This document shows positions 9,540 to 19,185 of a stretch of 64,000 nt of DNA, piece by piece. The stretch spans positions 87,446 to 151,445 of the forward strand of contig NZ_SSGF01000030.1 of the NCBI RefSeq assembly GCF_008015755.1. The letters are read 5' to 3'. Each line of letters begins with the position of its first letter. Within the stretch, counting starts at the first letter, position 1. The stretch is from Methylophilus sp. (lineage in GTDB: Bacteria; Pseudomonadota; Gammaproteobacteria; Burkholderiales; Methylophilaceae). The notes beneath the pieces were generated by a model. It ran no database searches. It saw only the letters and a list, made by a program, of their open reading frames with translations, and had not been told where the DNA came from. The translations under genes were made by a program, and so were the position numbers.

Positions 9540-10649
9540 TTGAAAATTTTCAAACGTGCATTGTCTGCAGAGCTGATGTCTTCGGCGTCTGCCATTTTCC
9601 TGATTATCCTGGGTATTGTCGTGGCGCAACGCGCGGGCAATATCGTGCGCCAAGTATCCAAGGGCATTTTGCCCAATGATGCCATCGGCACTATCCTGAC
9701 CTTCAGCCTGGTGCAGTTCATGCCCATGATGCTGTCGCTGGCTATTTTTCTGGCTGTGCTGCTGACCCTGACCCGCTGGCATCGCGACTCGGAAATGGTG
9801 ATCTGGATGAACGCAGGGCTAAGCCTGCGCCAATGGGTGCAACCCATCATGCGCTTTATTTCGCCAATTGTGCTCATCATCTGCGTCTTCAGTTTGCTCA
9901 TTCTGCCGTGGGCCAACGAAAAAGCAGACAACTATCGGGCGCAACTCAAAAAACGCGATGAACTGTCATCCATCAGCCCCGGCACGTTCAAAGAGTCCAA
10001 TAACGGCGATCGCATCTATTTTATCGAGAGCTTCGATAAGCTGGGTTACGAGGTGAAAAACATTTTTGTGCAATCTAAACAAAATGGTAAAACCGGTATT
10101 ATCACAGCCAATCGTGGCAGCCGCTATAAAGCAGCCAATGGCGATAACTTCTTGCGCATGGAACACGGCAGGCGTTATGAAATCACGCCCAATACGCTAG
10201 AAGTCATGACCACAGAATTTGAGCGCTACGACATCCGGGTTGAAATCAAGGAAGCCGCGCCGACAACCGGCACGGCGCAAACCAGGTCTACCCAATCCCT
10301 GCTTAGCGGTGCCACCACCGCCGACCACGCCGAACTACACTGGCGGCTAGCGATGCCCATCTCTACCATCGTAATGGTGCTACTCGCCATTCCGTTGAGT
10401 TTTGTTGATCCGCGTGCCGGGCGCTCACTCAACATCATGTTTGCCATCCTGATATTCATTATTTACAACAATATGCTGAGCATCTTCCAGGCCTGGGTGA
10501 CGCAAGGAAAAATATCGATTTTGGTCGGGCTATGGCCGGTGCATCTTATTTTTGTGCTGCTTGGCTGGTATCTCTATCACCGCAGGAAATATCTCAAACC
10601 ATTGATTCCTGACTGGTTTAAACGCCGGGGTAAGCGTGTAAAAACATGA
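9540..10649 (+). CDS. lptF: LPS export permease LptF
   Basis: Inner-membrane permease of the LptB2FG transporter that extracts lipopolysaccharide for delivery to the outer membrane. The 369-residue protein has two N-terminal and one later hydrophobic pair, a large periplasmic beta-jellyroll segment in between, and the typical cluster AMPISTIVMVLLAIPLSFVDP near residue 275. The only start between the in-frame stop at 9516 and conserved sequence is TTG 9540, giving MKIFKRALSAE. Its last four bases (ATGA) overlap lptG, so the two are translationally coupled. Confidence 0.93.
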   Translation: MKIFKRALSAELMSSASAIFLIILGIVVAQRAGNIVRQVSKGILPNDAIGTILTFSLVQFMPMMLSLAIFLAVLLTLTRWHRDSEMVIWMNAGLSLRQWVQPIMRFISPIVLIICVFSLLILPWANEKADNYRAQLKKRDELSSISPGTFKESNNGDRIYFIESFDKLGYEVKNIFVQSKQNGKTGIITANRGSRYKAANGDNFLRMEHGRRYEITPNTLEVMTTEFERYDIRVEIKEAAPTTGTAQTRSTQSLLSGATTADHAELHWRLAMPISTIVMVLLAIPLSFVDPRAGRSLNIMFAILIFIIYNNMLSIFQAWVTQGKISILVGLWPVHLIFVLLGWYLYHRRKYLKPLIPDWFKRRGKRVKT

Positions 10650-11740
10650 CGCTGACTATCCTCAACCGCTATTTCTGGAAAGAAATCAGTTTTAACATCA
10701 TGCTGGTGTTGCTGGGCCTGCTCGCCATGTTTTCTTTCTTTGACCTGCTGCAAGAGCTTGATAGTCTGGGGCGTGGTCACTACGGCATCAATAGCATGCT
10801 GGTTTATGTCGGCCTGAGTATCCCTGGCCACATTTATGAAGTGGCGCCGGTGGCGGTGTTGTTAGGCATTGTTTACACCCTCGGCGCCATGGCCTCCAGC
10901 TCAGAGCTGATCGTGATGCGAACCAGCGGCATTTCGTTGCAAACCATTGCAAAAATGCTGTTGAGCATTGGCCTGGTGTTTGCGCTAGTCACGTTTTTAA
11001 TTGGTGAAATTATCGCGCCTATCAGCGAAAAAATGGCGCAACGCATCCGTATCCAGGCCACAGATTCTGTGGTCGCACAAGACTTCCAGTCTGGTCTATG
11101 GATCAAGGATGGCAGTAGTTTTGTGAATGTCGGCACGGTCGTGCCAGACACCAGCCTGGTGGACATTCGCATTTATGACTTTGATGCGCAGTTTCGCCTG
11201 CGCAATGTCAGCCATGCAGACAAAGGCTCGTTTGAAGATGACCACTGGGTATTATCGAATGTGACACAAACCAGTATGCACACCAGCAAGGCAGCGCAAC
11301 ACAACTCGGTCACCTCGCAGTTTTTCAAACAAACCAAGTGGGAGTCGTTAATCAGGCCGGAGCTGCTGAATGTATTGCTGGTGTTACCAGAGAAAATGTC
11401 GGCCTGGAACTTGTATAGTTTTATCCAGTATCTGGATCAAAACGGCCAACGCACAACCCGCTACCAGGTCGCACTCTGGTCCAAACTGGTGTATCCGCTG
11501 GCTTGCCTGGTGATGGTGATTCTGGCGCTGCCATTTGGCTTTTTACAACAACGTGCAGGCGGCATCAGTGCCAAAATTTTTGCTGGTATCTTCCTCGGCG
11601 TGGTTTACCAGATCATGAACCGCGTCTTTGTGCACCTGGGCGTGCTGAATGACTGGTCGCCGCTTATCAGCGCCATCAGCCCGACAGTGCTATTTTTAGC
11701 AGCCGGGCTTGGCATGCTCTACTACGTCGAGCGGCGCTAA
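10646..11740 (+). CDS. lptG: LPS export permease LptG
   Basis: Second permease of the LptB2FG complex, 364 residues, with the same layout as LptF: two N-terminal helices, a periplasmic domain (about residues 120-265) and four C-terminal helices including LVYPLACLVMVILALPFGF. The start overlaps the lptF stop by four bases. It converges on the RDD-family gene with only nine bases between, and no terminator hairpin is visible there. Confidence 0.94.
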   Translation: MTLTILNRYFWKEISFNIMLVLLGLLAMFSFFDLLQELDSLGRGHYGINSMLVYVGLSIPGHIYEVAPVAVLLGIVYTLGAMASSSELIVMRTSGISLQTIAKMLLSIGLVFALVTFLIGEIIAPISEKMAQRIRIQATDSVVAQDFQSGLWIKDGSSFVNVGTVVPDTSLVDIRIYDFDAQFRLRNVSHADKGSFEDDHWVLSNVTQTSMHTSKAAQHNSVTSQFFKQTKWESLIRPELLNVLLVLPEKMSAWNLYSFIQYLDQNGQRTTRYQVALWSKLVYPLACLVMVILALPFGFLQQRAGGISAKIFAGIFLGVVYQIMNRVFVHLGVLNDWSPLISAISPTVLFLAAGLGMLYYVERR

Positions 11741-11749
11741 CATAAAAGC

Positions 11750-12157
11750 TTAAACCGGCGGCAACTCGCGGATGCGCGAGCCTAGCAGACGGTCATGTAA
11801 AAACTGCTGCTCGCGGTCAATCAACGCCCACCACAGCGTTAACCCGGCGGGCAGCAATAACAGCCCTGCCAGCACATACCGCAATACCGCCTGCTGAAAG
11901 CTCAGCAACTGCCCCTGCTGATCAACCACTTTCAGCTTCCAGGTCTGGCTGGCCAAGGTTTGCCCGGTCACCACCCAGCAGCGCACAAAATAAGCGCCCA
12001 TAGCCAGCCATAGCAGCCCTTGCAGGCCCAGCCGCTGCCAGCCTTGACTCGCATCGCCAACCAGCATCAGATACGCTGCCGTCAGCGCCAATGCTAATGC
12101 CAGCATTAATAAGGCTTCGTAAATCACCGCCAGATAGCGTTTGATTAAATGTTTCAT
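11750..12157 (-). CDS. RDD family membrane protein
   Basis: A 135-residue protein with three hydrophobic helices and the RDD-family pattern: basic start (KHLIKRYLAVIYEAL), GQTLASQTWKLKVVDQQG loop, and C-terminal DREQQFLHDRLLGSR. The family is of unknown or varied function; some members act as ion antiporters. It lies downstream of fae on the same strand but is separated from it by a strong terminator at 12171-12194. Confidence 0.82.
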   Translation of the reverse strand: MKHLIKRYLAVIYEALLMLALALALTAAYLMLVGDASQGWQRLGLQGLLWLAMGAYFVRCWVVTGQTLASQTWKLKVVDQQGQLLSFQQAVLRYVLAGLLLLPAGLTLWWALIDREQQFLHDRLLGSRIRELPPV

Positions 12158-12170
12158 GTGTCTCCAGATA

Positions 12171-12194
12171 ACAAAAACCCCGCAATCGCGGGGT
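12171..12194 (-). terminator. Rho-independent terminator after the fae-like gene
   Basis: On the minus strand a 7-bp GC-rich stem (12177-12183 with 12188-12194, four-base loop) is followed directly by a run of five T. It sits 20 bases after the Fae-like stop and shows that gene to be a single transcription unit. Confidence 0.85.
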
Positions 12195-12213
12195 CAGGCA
12201 GAAAAACGCAGGA

Positions 12214-12756
12214 TTATTTTTGATCCCAGCTATCTTCCCACATGCAGTGTCTGATTTTGTGGCGATTCGCAATCAGTTCGTCAATGCTAGGCTCGTCGTT
12301 CAATGCGCGCTTCAAGGCCAGCTTGATCGCTTCATAGTTGTTTTTGTAAAGGTCAGCCTTGTCCAGGTTAGCCTCTTTAGCACAGCCCGGGTCAACCCAC
12401 AGCAAAGCCACGATACACAAATCGTTTACCAGCTCTTTAGGGATGATGCCTTCGATCACCGCATCGGTAATGCCATCAGCCACACCGGCTTGTACCACGC
12501 CGCCGAACAATTCAATGTTCAATGAATCTTTCAAGGTCACTTTTGGCACCATCATGGTCGCTGGGCGGACCATCTGGTTAATGTCGCGCACTGCAAACAT
12601 GGCAGTGTGGCCTTTGGTTTGCGCCATCATGTTGGCAAATGCAGCACCCACTGGGCCATCTACAGAACCAATCAAGATTTCCGGCATCGCGGCGGTTACA
12701 TCTTTACCTTCAGAAAACACGGTGGCTTCACCGGCTTTAAATACGATTTTTGACAT
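12214..12756 (-). CDS. fae: Formaldehyde-activating enzyme homologue (Fae-like)
   Basis: A 180-residue protein matching the Fae family: LIGSVDGPVGAAFAN, PATMMVPKVTLKD, DAVIEGIIPKEL and NNYEAIKLALKRAL. True Fae condenses formaldehyde with tetrahydromethanopterin in the C1 oxidation pathway. In characterised Fae a histidine near residue 17, just ahead of the LIG-x-x-x-GP motif, is the general acid; here the equivalent stretch (residues 8-30) has no histidine, the first being His50. It also has a C-terminal tail (KIRHCMWEDSWDQK) not typical of Fae. I therefore read it as a divergent paralogue whose catalytic role is uncertain; a sensor, carrier or altered enzyme are all possible. The start has AAAGGA upstream, and the gene is monocistronic between its own promoter region and a terminator. 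Confidence 0.85.
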   Translation of the reverse strand: MSKIVFKAGEATVFSEGKDVTAAMPEILIGSVDGPVGAAFANMMAQTKGHTAMFAVRDINQMVRPATMMVPKVTLKDSLNIELFGGVVQAGVADGITDAVIEGIIPKELVNDLCIVALLWVDPGCAKEANLDKADLYKNNYEAIKLALKRALNDEPSIDELIANRHKIRHCMWEDSWDQK

Positions 12757-12803
12757 GAGAATTCCTTTGATGTCTGCAAGTTGGAGAAAAACTTAAGGCG
12801 TAA

Positions 12804-13244
12804 TTATACCAGTTCAAGTTGCATATCAATATGCAATATATCGGCATCACTGTAAGGCTCGCCACAGATTTCAAAGCCAGCTTGCTGATAAAAGCCAACG
12901 GCATGCATTTGCGCTGACAAGCGCGCATGCGTGACATCCAGCTGACGGCAAATTTGGATTGCCTGCATCAACAGCGCCTCACCCACGCCCTGCCCGCGCC
13001 ATGCAGGCAGCACCGCCATCCGGCCAATATGCCCATCCGGCAACACTCTGGCACAGGCAACCGACTGGCCCTCGAGGCTGGCCAGCAAATGGGTCGCAGT
13101 TTCATCTGCGGCATCCCATTCCAGGGCTTCTGGCACTTGTTGCTCGTCGATAAACACACGTTGCCTGATGCTGCGACACTCAGCCCATAACGGATGTTGC
13201 ACGCCTAAAATATGAATACTGAGCTTGATACGTTGTACTGCCAT
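12804..13244 (-). CDS. GNAT family N-acetyltransferase
   Basis: A 146-residue single GNAT domain of the YjcF/ElaA-like type. The acetyl-CoA pyrophosphate loop is RGQGVG within RMAVLPAWRGQGVGEALL, and the C-terminal ARLSAQMHAVGFYQQAGF strand-helix is standard. The longer frame reaches 13361, but ATG 13244 has AAGGGG upstream and gives a normal GNAT N-terminus. The acceptor substrate is unknown. It is divergent from the DoxX-like gene with about 100 bases between. Confidence 0.82.
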   Translation of the reverse strand: MAVQRIKLSIHILGVQHPLWAECRSIRQRVFIDEQQVPEALEWDAADETATHLLASLEGQSVACARVLPDGHIGRMAVLPAWRGQGVGEALLMQAIQICRQLDVTHARLSAQMHAVGFYQQAGFEICGEPYSDADILHIDMQLELV

Positions 13245-13346
13245 GCAGGCCCCTTGATAAAGTCTGACGATTGTACCTGTGTTGCAATTGTAGTTGGCCA
13301 CAGGCATCATACGACCTTTAATTAAAACAGGATTTGAGGAAAAGCT

Positions 13347-13724
13347 ATGTGTCGTTTTCAAACTGCGGCGGCCAGAATTTTACTGGGGCTGGTGTTTTTC
13401 GGGGTGGTGATTTTAAAATTGATGGCGATTCTGAATACGCCTGACGGCTATCTGCAATACCAAATGACCTTGGGCCAGTTTGGCTTGCCAGCAGTATTTG
13501 CGCCGTTGCTGATCCTGATTCAATTTGTGTTTGGCCTGATGTTGATACTTGGCTTCAAAACCCGCCTGTCAGCCCGTGTATTGGGCTTACTGGCAGCTTT
13601 TATGGCTGTGATTCTGGCCCAGGCCTCACTGGATGCGTTCTTTGCTTACATGGGGATTGCCGGAGGCATGTGGTTGCTGAGCATTTATCCTGACACCGCT
13701 TGCAGCCTGGATAACCGCAAGTAA
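13347..13724 (+). CDS. DoxX-like inner-membrane protein
   Basis: A 125-residue protein with four hydrophobic helices and the DoxX-family look (ARILLGLVFFGVVILKL, then LLILIQFVFGLMLILGFKTRLSA). A good GAGG ribosome site precedes the ATG. Members are small quinone- or thiol-linked membrane proteins of mostly unknown role. It ends before a strong bidirectional terminator shared with ntrX. Confidence 0.7.
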   Translation: MCRFQTAAARILLGLVFFGVVILKLMAILNTPDGYLQYQMTLGQFGLPAVFAPLLILIQFVFGLMLILGFKTRLSARVLGLLAAFMAVILAQASLDAFFAYMGIAGGMWLLSIYPDTACSLDNRK

Positions 13725-13741
13725 TACGAGCTATCACCAAT

Positions 13742-13770
13742 AAAAAAGCCGGGACAATCCCGGCTTTTTT
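13742..13770. terminator. Bidirectional terminator between the DoxX-like gene and ntrX
   Basis: A perfect inverted repeat with 13-bp arms (13742-13754 and 13758-13770), GC core and A/T flanks on both sides, so that either strand ends in a T-run. It separates two convergent genes. Confidence 0.9.
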
Positions 13771-13787
13771 ATTACAGCAGTTGAAAG

Positions 13788-15050
13788 TTAGCCCTTGATT
13801 TTAATGCCCAGCTGCTTGAGTTTACGGTACAAATGTGTGCGCTCTAGGCCTGAGATTTCAGACAATCGGCTCATATTATTTTTCACCAGACGCATGTGAT
13901 ATTGAAAGTAAAAGCGCTCAAACTCATCACGCGCTTCACGCAATGGCTGGTCCAGGTTCAGCGGCATGTGCTGCTCGGCCGAATCAGTACTTTGACCTTG
14001 AAAATTAGCCAGCACACGCTGTACGTCCGCTTGCGTGATGGTGTCAGCCAAACTAGTCATCAGTAGGTTTTGCACCACAGACTCAAGCTCATCCAGATCG
14101 CCCGGCCAGTCCGCATTCCGCATGGCATTCAAGGCCGCCACATCAAACGACTTATAGTCAATCTTACTGGCTTCAACCATCAGCGTCGCCATAGCACTCA
14201 CCAAATCCGGAATATCTTCTTTATGCTCATCCAGACAAGGCACCTTCACCGCAGCCCCAGCCAGTGTTTGCAACAAGGCCTGCTCCAACATGGCCTTTTC
14301 AATGAGCTGCGGCAACCCATACTCACTGGCACAAATCACACGCACGCCATACTTGTCAGACTTATTGATCAGCAGACTCAGGCCTTTTTGCTCGGTCTTG
14401 CCCAGCTTGGTCACTTCATCGACAAACACCACGCCTTCGCGCGCTTGCTCGAGGATTTCCATCGGAGCGGTGACCAATTTTTCATACTCGGTGAGCGCGA
14501 CCCAAGGCGTATTGGGCGGGCGCAGGAATTTGGCGCATAAAGGCACGCTGCCGCCTTTTTTGCCAATCAGGAACAAGGTATTTTTATGGCGTGCCAATTG
14601 CTCCAGACGCTGTTTGAGCTCCTGAATTACCGCGCTTTTGCCAAAGCTCGACAGGTTCACTTCAGTATGCGCGAGGTGCTCGGTGTGTTTAATGGCAGCA
14701 CCCACGGTTTTGAGCAGTTTTTGCAGGGCGATCGGCTTCTCGAGAAAATCGAACGCACCCAGGCGGGTGGCCTCAACGGCCGTATCAATCGTGCCATGCC
14801 CCGACATCATGATGACAGGCATGGTGAGTAAGCCGGCATTGGCCCACTCTTTGAGCAAACTGATGCCATCGCAATCTGGCATCCAGATATCCAGCAAGAC
14901 CAGATCCGGGCGCAGTTTGAGACGCTCATCCCTCGCCACTTGTGCGTTCTCAGCTAGACGCACAACATGCCCTTCATCTCGCAAGATGTCGCTCAACAAC
15001 TCCCTGATGCCTATCTCGTCATCGACCACCAAAATATTACGTGAAGCCAT
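13788..15050 (-). CDS. ntrX: NtrX-type response regulator with degenerate AAA+ domain
   Basis: A 420-residue regulator. The receiver domain (residues 1-120; VVDDE, phospho-Asp in LVLLDIWMPDCDG, K in FLEKP) and the Fis-type helix-turn-helix at the end (SGLERTHLYRKLKQLGI) look functional. The central sigma-54-interaction domain does not: the Walker A position reads GKKGGSVP, the GAFTGA loop and its ESELFG lead-in are missing, and the arginine-finger region is unrecognisable, although a Walker-B-like VVFVDEV remains. I infer it binds DNA under control of phosphorylation but cannot drive sigma-54 open-complex formation. It follows ntrY by nine bases and ends at the bidirectional terminator. Confidence 0.9.
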   Translation of the reverse strand: MASRNILVVDDEIGIRELLSDILRDEGHVVRLAENAQVARDERLKLRPDLVLLDIWMPDCDGISLLKEWANAGLLTMPVIMMSGHGTIDTAVEATRLGAFDFLEKPIALQKLLKTVGAAIKHTEHLAHTEVNLSSFGKSAVIQELKQRLEQLARHKNTLFLIGKKGGSVPLCAKFLRPPNTPWVALTEYEKLVTAPMEILEQAREGVVFVDEVTKLGKTEQKGLSLLINKSDKYGVRVICASEYGLPQLIEKAMLEQALLQTLAGAAVKVPCLDEHKEDIPDLVSAMATLMVEASKIDYKSFDVAALNAMRNADWPGDLDELESVVQNLLMTSLADTITQADVQRVLANFQGQSTDSAEQHMPLNLDQPLREARDEFERFYFQYHMRLVKNNMSRLSEISGLERTHLYRKLKQLGIKIKG

Positions 15051-15059
15051 GGTACTTCC

Positions 15060-17222
15060 TTACACGATGCGCTCAACGCGCCGACGCTGTTGTTGTTTAT
15101 CTACCGGCAAGCTGATGGTGACGCTGGCGCCCCCTTGTGGCAGATTGTCTATGCGAATCTGTCCACGCTGCTCTTCTATCATTTTTTTCACAATGGCCAA
15201 CCCCAACCCTGTGCCGTGAGACTTGGTCGTCACATAGGGTTCAAACACCCTCGCCATTACATCGGTTGGGAAACCACTGCCGTTATCGGTCACGGTTAAT
15301 TTTATACGCTCGCCATCATAATCGGTCAAGACCACAATGTGCGGCTCTGCCACTTGCGTCAGCGCATCCTGCGCATTTTGCAGCAGGTTGTGCAAAATCT
15401 GCCGCATCATGGTTGCATCGGCATGAATCTCAGGTAATTGCTCATGCAGAGACAATACCAATTTGACGGCCGACGCGTTATACAAGCGGCTCACATCTCG
15501 AATTAAAGCATTTAAATCCAGTTTGACCAACTGCGCGGCGGGCGTTCTGGCGTATTCGCTAAACTCGTTGACCATGTTTTTCATCGCCTGTACCTGATTC
15601 ACAATGGTGTCGGTCGATTTAAACAGCATCTCAGCGTCTTTGCTATCCAGCTTATCCTGCAACTTAAGCTGCAAGCGCTCGGCTGATAATTGTATCGGTG
15701 TCAGCGGGTTTTTGATTTCATGCGCCAACCGTCTGGCCACCTCCGCCCAGGCCGCATCGCGCTGTGCCTGCGCCATGGCGGTGACATCATCAAATACGAC
15801 CACCAGACCATGCCCGGCACCTTCTGGCAAACGGGTAACACGCAGCATGAGAATTTGCATGCCATGCACGCCGTCAATCTCAATCTGGCTGGTCAGATGC
15901 CGTTCATGATGGTCAAACTGTAAGGTATCCTCATAGTGCTGCATGACCAATTCGGTGAGCGGGCTGAGGTATTTATTTTCGACTGCCACTTCGGTAAAAA
16001 TCTTGTTTTTAAAGCCCACCAGCGAAATCCCCAAAATGTTGGTCGCGGCCAGGTTATACACACGCAGTTCTGCGCGCTCGTTAATGGTCATCACGCCCGA
16101 GCTCAAATGCGACAGAATCGCCTCGAGATAAGCGCGCGCAGACTCTACGTGCTGGCGGCTTTGCTCAGACGCGTTTTTCGCCTCCTGTAACTGCCGCGTC
16201 ATACTGTTAAACGACTTCACCAGCACGCTGAGCTCATCTTTACCAAACGAAGGCAATTGCTGTGAGTAATCGCCACTGGCAATCAGGCGCGTGCCTTCGG
16301 CCAGCACGGTGAGCGGTTGCGCCATGCGGCGGCTAAGCGCAAACGCAATGGTCAATGCGCCTAGCATCGACAACAACAGAATCATGGTCAGCGTCAGCAT
16401 AAAAATGTCTTTTAATGACTGACGGCTGTAAGACAGCGTTTGGTACTCGCGATAAACATCCTGCACCGACTCAGCGGTATTCGACAGCGCTTTGGGCACC
16501 GGCTGCATCAACTGCAAAATGCGCAACTCACCCGTAATCCCCAAGGGTTCCACCGGCGTCAGCACCCGCATATACAGGCCCTTGCCAGGAATCGGCTCGA
16601 TCTTTCCGTAGACGCCACTCCTGGCCTGGCGCAACTGTGGTACCGAAGGCAGCTCAGGCAAAAAACTGCTGGGGTCAGAACTACTCACGGCTAAAATAGC
16701 GCCTTGCGCACTGAGCAAGGCCGCATCCTGAATGCCTGCTTTTTCACGTAAATCGTTGATTTGGCTGTAATGAGAACGCGCAGGCTGTAGCGACAGCGAC
16801 ACCGCCATGCTTTGCGCCTTTTCCTTCACATCGCCCAGCATGATATCCAGTGCGCGCTGGCCCAAATTCAGGCCGCCATCCAGCGCAGACTCTACTTTGA
16901 CGTTAAACCAGGACTCAATCGAACGTGACAGAAAATTGACCGATACCAGGTAGACGATCAAGCCTGGGATAAGCGCCATCAACGCAAACGTCACCAGCAA
17001 CCTGAAGTTGAGTTTACTGCCAACCTGCTTGGATTTGGTGGTGCGGTAAAGATGGCGTAACTGATAGGCGATGACCCCCAGCAGCAGCAAGGCCAGACCG
17101 GCATTGATATAGAGTAAAACTAGATAGTAATCACCGCTGATGGCGGTATTGGCACTCGCCAGCGACAGCAAATAAAGCAGGGCTGCTGCCAGCGCAATAG
17201 ACAAAATCAGGACATAACGCAT
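15060..17222 (-). CDS. ntrY: NtrY-type sensor histidine kinase
   Basis: A 720-residue membrane kinase. It has three hydrophobic helices near the N-terminus, a periplasmic segment, a fourth helix near residue 285, HAMP ([23 protein letters not shown]), PAS, a HisKA domain with phospho-His in [18 protein letters not shown], and a HATPase with [19 protein letters not shown] and GTGLGLAIV. NtrY phosphorylates NtrX; in other proteobacteria the pair affects nitrogen metabolism, redox response and envelope functions. It sits between the DUF4390 gene and ntrX with only a few bases on each side, so the block from rsmB onward is probably one operon. Confidence 0.93.
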   Translation of the reverse strand: MRYVLILSIALAAALLYLLSLASANTAISGDYYLVLLYINAGLALLLLGVIAYQLRHLYRTTKSKQVGSKLNFRLLVTFALMALIPGLIVYLVSVNFLSRSIESWFNVKVESALDGGLNLGQRALDIMLGDVKEKAQSMAVSLSLQPARSHYSQINDLREKAGIQDAALLSAQGAILAVSSSDPSSFLPELPSVPQLRQARSGVYGKIEPIPGKGLYMRVLTPVEPLGITGELRILQLMQPVPKALSNTAESVQDVYREYQTLSYSRQSLKDIFMLTLTMILLLSMLGALTIAFALSRRMAQPLTVLAEGTRLIASGDYSQQLPSFGKDELSVLVKSFNSMTRQLQEAKNASEQSRQHVESARAYLEAILSHLSSGVMTINERAELRVYNLAATNILGISLVGFKNKIFTEVAVENKYLSPLTELVMQHYEDTLQFDHHERHLTSQIEIDGVHGMQILMLRVTRLPEGAGHGLVVVFDDVTAMAQAQRDAAWAEVARRLAHEIKNPLTPIQLSAERLQLKLQDKLDSKDAEMLFKSTDTIVNQVQAMKNMVNEFSEYARTPAAQLVKLDLNALIRDVSRLYNASAVKLVLSLHEQLPEIHADATMMRQILHNLLQNAQDALTQVAEPHIVVLTDYDGERIKLTVTDNGSGFPTDVMARVFEPYVTTKSHGTGLGLAIVKKMIEEQRGQIRIDNLPQGGASVTISLPVDKQQQRRRVERIV

Positions 17223-17226
17223 AATG

Positions 17227-17802
17227 CTAGCGCAGTGTTTCCTTCACCCACCAGCTAAAGGTAGGCGTGACCAGTTCCCAGTCACTTTCACCCAACGCAT
17301 CCAGTTGCAGCGCTTTGGGCAATTTGCTGGTATCCAGATGCATTTTAAGCGCCGCCTGGTAAGGCTGGTTTTTTTCTAGCGTGGCATGCGGCACCAAGCG
17401 CCAGTCATGAATCAAACCCAGCTCACGCCTGGCTTCGCTCAGGCTATCAAACACTTTTTGTTGTTGCGGATAATTAAGCAGATATTGCTTGGTCAGCGCA
17501 TGGTAGTTCAGGGTGACGGCGCGACGCTCAGTCACGACTTCGTCATCAAACCAGTATTTCAGTGGTTTGACAATTTGAAATTCGTACAAAAAAGTCAGCG
17601 CAACGCCTTTACTCAATGCTTCTTCCAGCGCACGGCCAAACTGGATATCAATGTCGGCATCCAGTGTCCAAACTTCATCGCGCAACACTAACTCTGCACT
17701 GCGGATATGCGCATGATTGCCGCCAGCAAAGGCTAGCCAAGTTGTGAAACTGAGCAACAAGCCCAGCCATAACCAGCGATTAATGTTTTTGCAACAAGGC
17801 AT
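17227..17802 (-). CDS. DUF4390 secreted or anchored protein
   Basis: A 191-residue protein with an N-terminal hydrophobic segment ([21 protein letters not shown]) and a soluble domain typical of DUF4390, a family found between rsmB and ntrY in betaproteobacteria. Its function is unknown; the constant neighbourhood suggests a role in NtrYX signalling or the envelope. The frame stays open to 17880 within rsmB; I choose ATG 17802, which places the signal segment at the N-terminus and overlaps rsmB by 23 bases. Confidence 0.8.
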   Translation of the reverse strand: MPCCKNINRWLWLGLLLSFTTWLAFAGGNHAHIRSAELVLRDEVWTLDADIDIQFGRALEEALSKGVALTFLYEFQIVKPLKYWFDDEVVTERRAVTLNYHALTKQYLLNYPQQQKVFDSLSEARRELGLIHDWRLVPHATLEKNQPYQAALKMHLDTSKLPKALQLDALGESDWELVTPTFSWWVKETLR

Positions 17803-19069
17803 AAAACAATCCGTCATGCGCAGCGCTAGGTAACAATTGACCACCAAGCTGATGCTGACACGGTAATGTCGACACATCAAAAGCGACTGGCAACCTTGTC
17901 GCGTCGGTGTGCGTGGCTAAAAATTGCTGAATTTGCATTTCGTTTTCTTGTTGGAATATTGAGCAAGTCACGTACAACAATTTACCGCCTTTTGCCAGCA
18001 TTTGCCACAAATTCGATAAAATTTCCTGCTGTGTCCGGGCAAACGTTGCCAGATCCTGCGGCCTGCGCAACCACTTCATATCGACATGGCGGCGCACAAT
18101 ACCCGAGGCACTACATGGCACATCCGCCAAAATGCGTTCAAACAACTGGCCATCAAACCAGTCCGCCTGCGCAGCATCGCCAGTCACTACTTTGGCTTGC
18201 AAACCCAAGCGCTGCAGATTTTCGTGCACACGCCGCAACCGCTCAGGCTCTGCATCCAATGACAGTAATTCAACGTCACTGGTTTCCAATAAATGACAAG
18301 TCTTGCCACCAGGCGCACTGCACGCATCGAGGACGCGCATGCCAGGCTGTAAATCCAGCAAGGGCGCAGCCCACTGTGCGCCTGCATCTTGCACACTGAC
18401 CCAGCCTGCCTCGAAGTGCGGTAGCTTGTGCACAGGCAATGGCTGTTCTAACAAGATCGCCGTCCCGCCCAAATGCCGCGCGGCGATACCAGCACCCTGA
18501 AGCCATTGCATATAAGCATCCACATCCGTCTTGCGCACATTCACACGCAAGGTCATGGGCGGGTGGCTATTGCCAATCTCAAGGATGGCTTGCCAATCCT
18601 GCGGATATTGCTGTTTCAGGGTATCTATCCACCATTGCGGATAGTTAAATTGCACCTCTTCGCGCGAAGCAATCTGCGGCTGCAAATCGGCACGCTGACG
18701 CAAAAAGTTGCGCAACACGGCATTGACCAGGCCTTTTGCCCAGCGCTGCCCGGTTTTACCGGCGGCCTCTACCGCCTGGTTGACCACGGTAAAATCATCA
18801 TCACTGCTATGCAGCAATTGTGACAACGCCACCAGTAACAAAGCGCTGACGCGCTCATCGCTGACGGGTTTGGGCGTCAACGCCTTGAGATAAGCCGCGG
18901 ATTCGGCATAAAAGCGTAAGGTGAGATAGCTGTAATCCTGCGCGGCGGCCTGTTGCTGCGGCGTGGCCGCTTTCACCTTGCGCAAGGCTTTGGGCATGGA
19001 AACAGTCAGGTTATGTCCGGCCAATACTTCGGCCACCGCATGGGCGGCAATGAGCTGAGCAACTTGCAA
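17780..19069 (-). CDS. rsmB: 16S rRNA (cytosine-967-C5)-methyltransferase
   Basis: A 429-residue protein. The N-terminal NusB-like RNA-binding domain (about 1-135) is followed by a Rossmann methyltransferase with the SAM motif DACSAPGGKT, the motif IV cysteine ADVPCSASG and the catalytic cysteine in YVTCSIFQQENE. It methylates C967 of 16S rRNA. The start is TTG 19069. It lies between htpX and the DUF4390 gene, and a terminator separates it from htpX. Confidence 0.94.
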   Translation of the reverse strand: MQVAQLIAAHAVAEVLAGHNLTVSMPKALRKVKAATPQQQAAAQDYSYLTLRFYAESAAYLKALTPKPVSDERVSALLLVALSQLLHSSDDDFTVVNQAVEAAGKTGQRWAKGLVNAVLRNFLRQRADLQPQIASREEVQFNYPQWWIDTLKQQYPQDWQAILEIGNSHPPMTLRVNVRKTDVDAYMQWLQGAGIAARHLGGTAILLEQPLPVHKLPHFEAGWVSVQDAGAQWAAPLLDLQPGMRVLDACSAPGGKTCHLLETSDVELLSLDAEPERLRRVHENLQRLGLQAKVVTGDAAQADWFDGQLFERILADVPCSASGIVRRHVDMKWLRRPQDLATFARTQQEILSNLWQMLAKGGKLLYVTCSIFQQENEMQIQQFLATHTDATRLPVAFDVSTLPCQHQLGGQLLPSAAHDGLFYALLQKH

Positions 19070-19140
19070 GGATGATCTCTAGGCAAAAAAAGCTATTCTA
19101 CTTGATGCGCCCCGATTGCACAGTGAAAAACGCGCGCAAT

Positions 19141-19170
19141 AAAAAAGGCTTTCCTCAGAAAGCCTTTTTT
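19141..19170 (-). terminator. Terminator after htpX
   Basis: A perfect 12-bp stem (19141-19152 with 19159-19170) with a six-base loop ends in six T on the minus strand, 15 bases past the htpX stop. It would cut the def-fmt-htpX transcript from rsmB, so rsmB should have its own promoter in the roughly 70 bases between. Confidence 0.9.
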
Positions 19171-19185
19171 CAACCATCACGCTAG

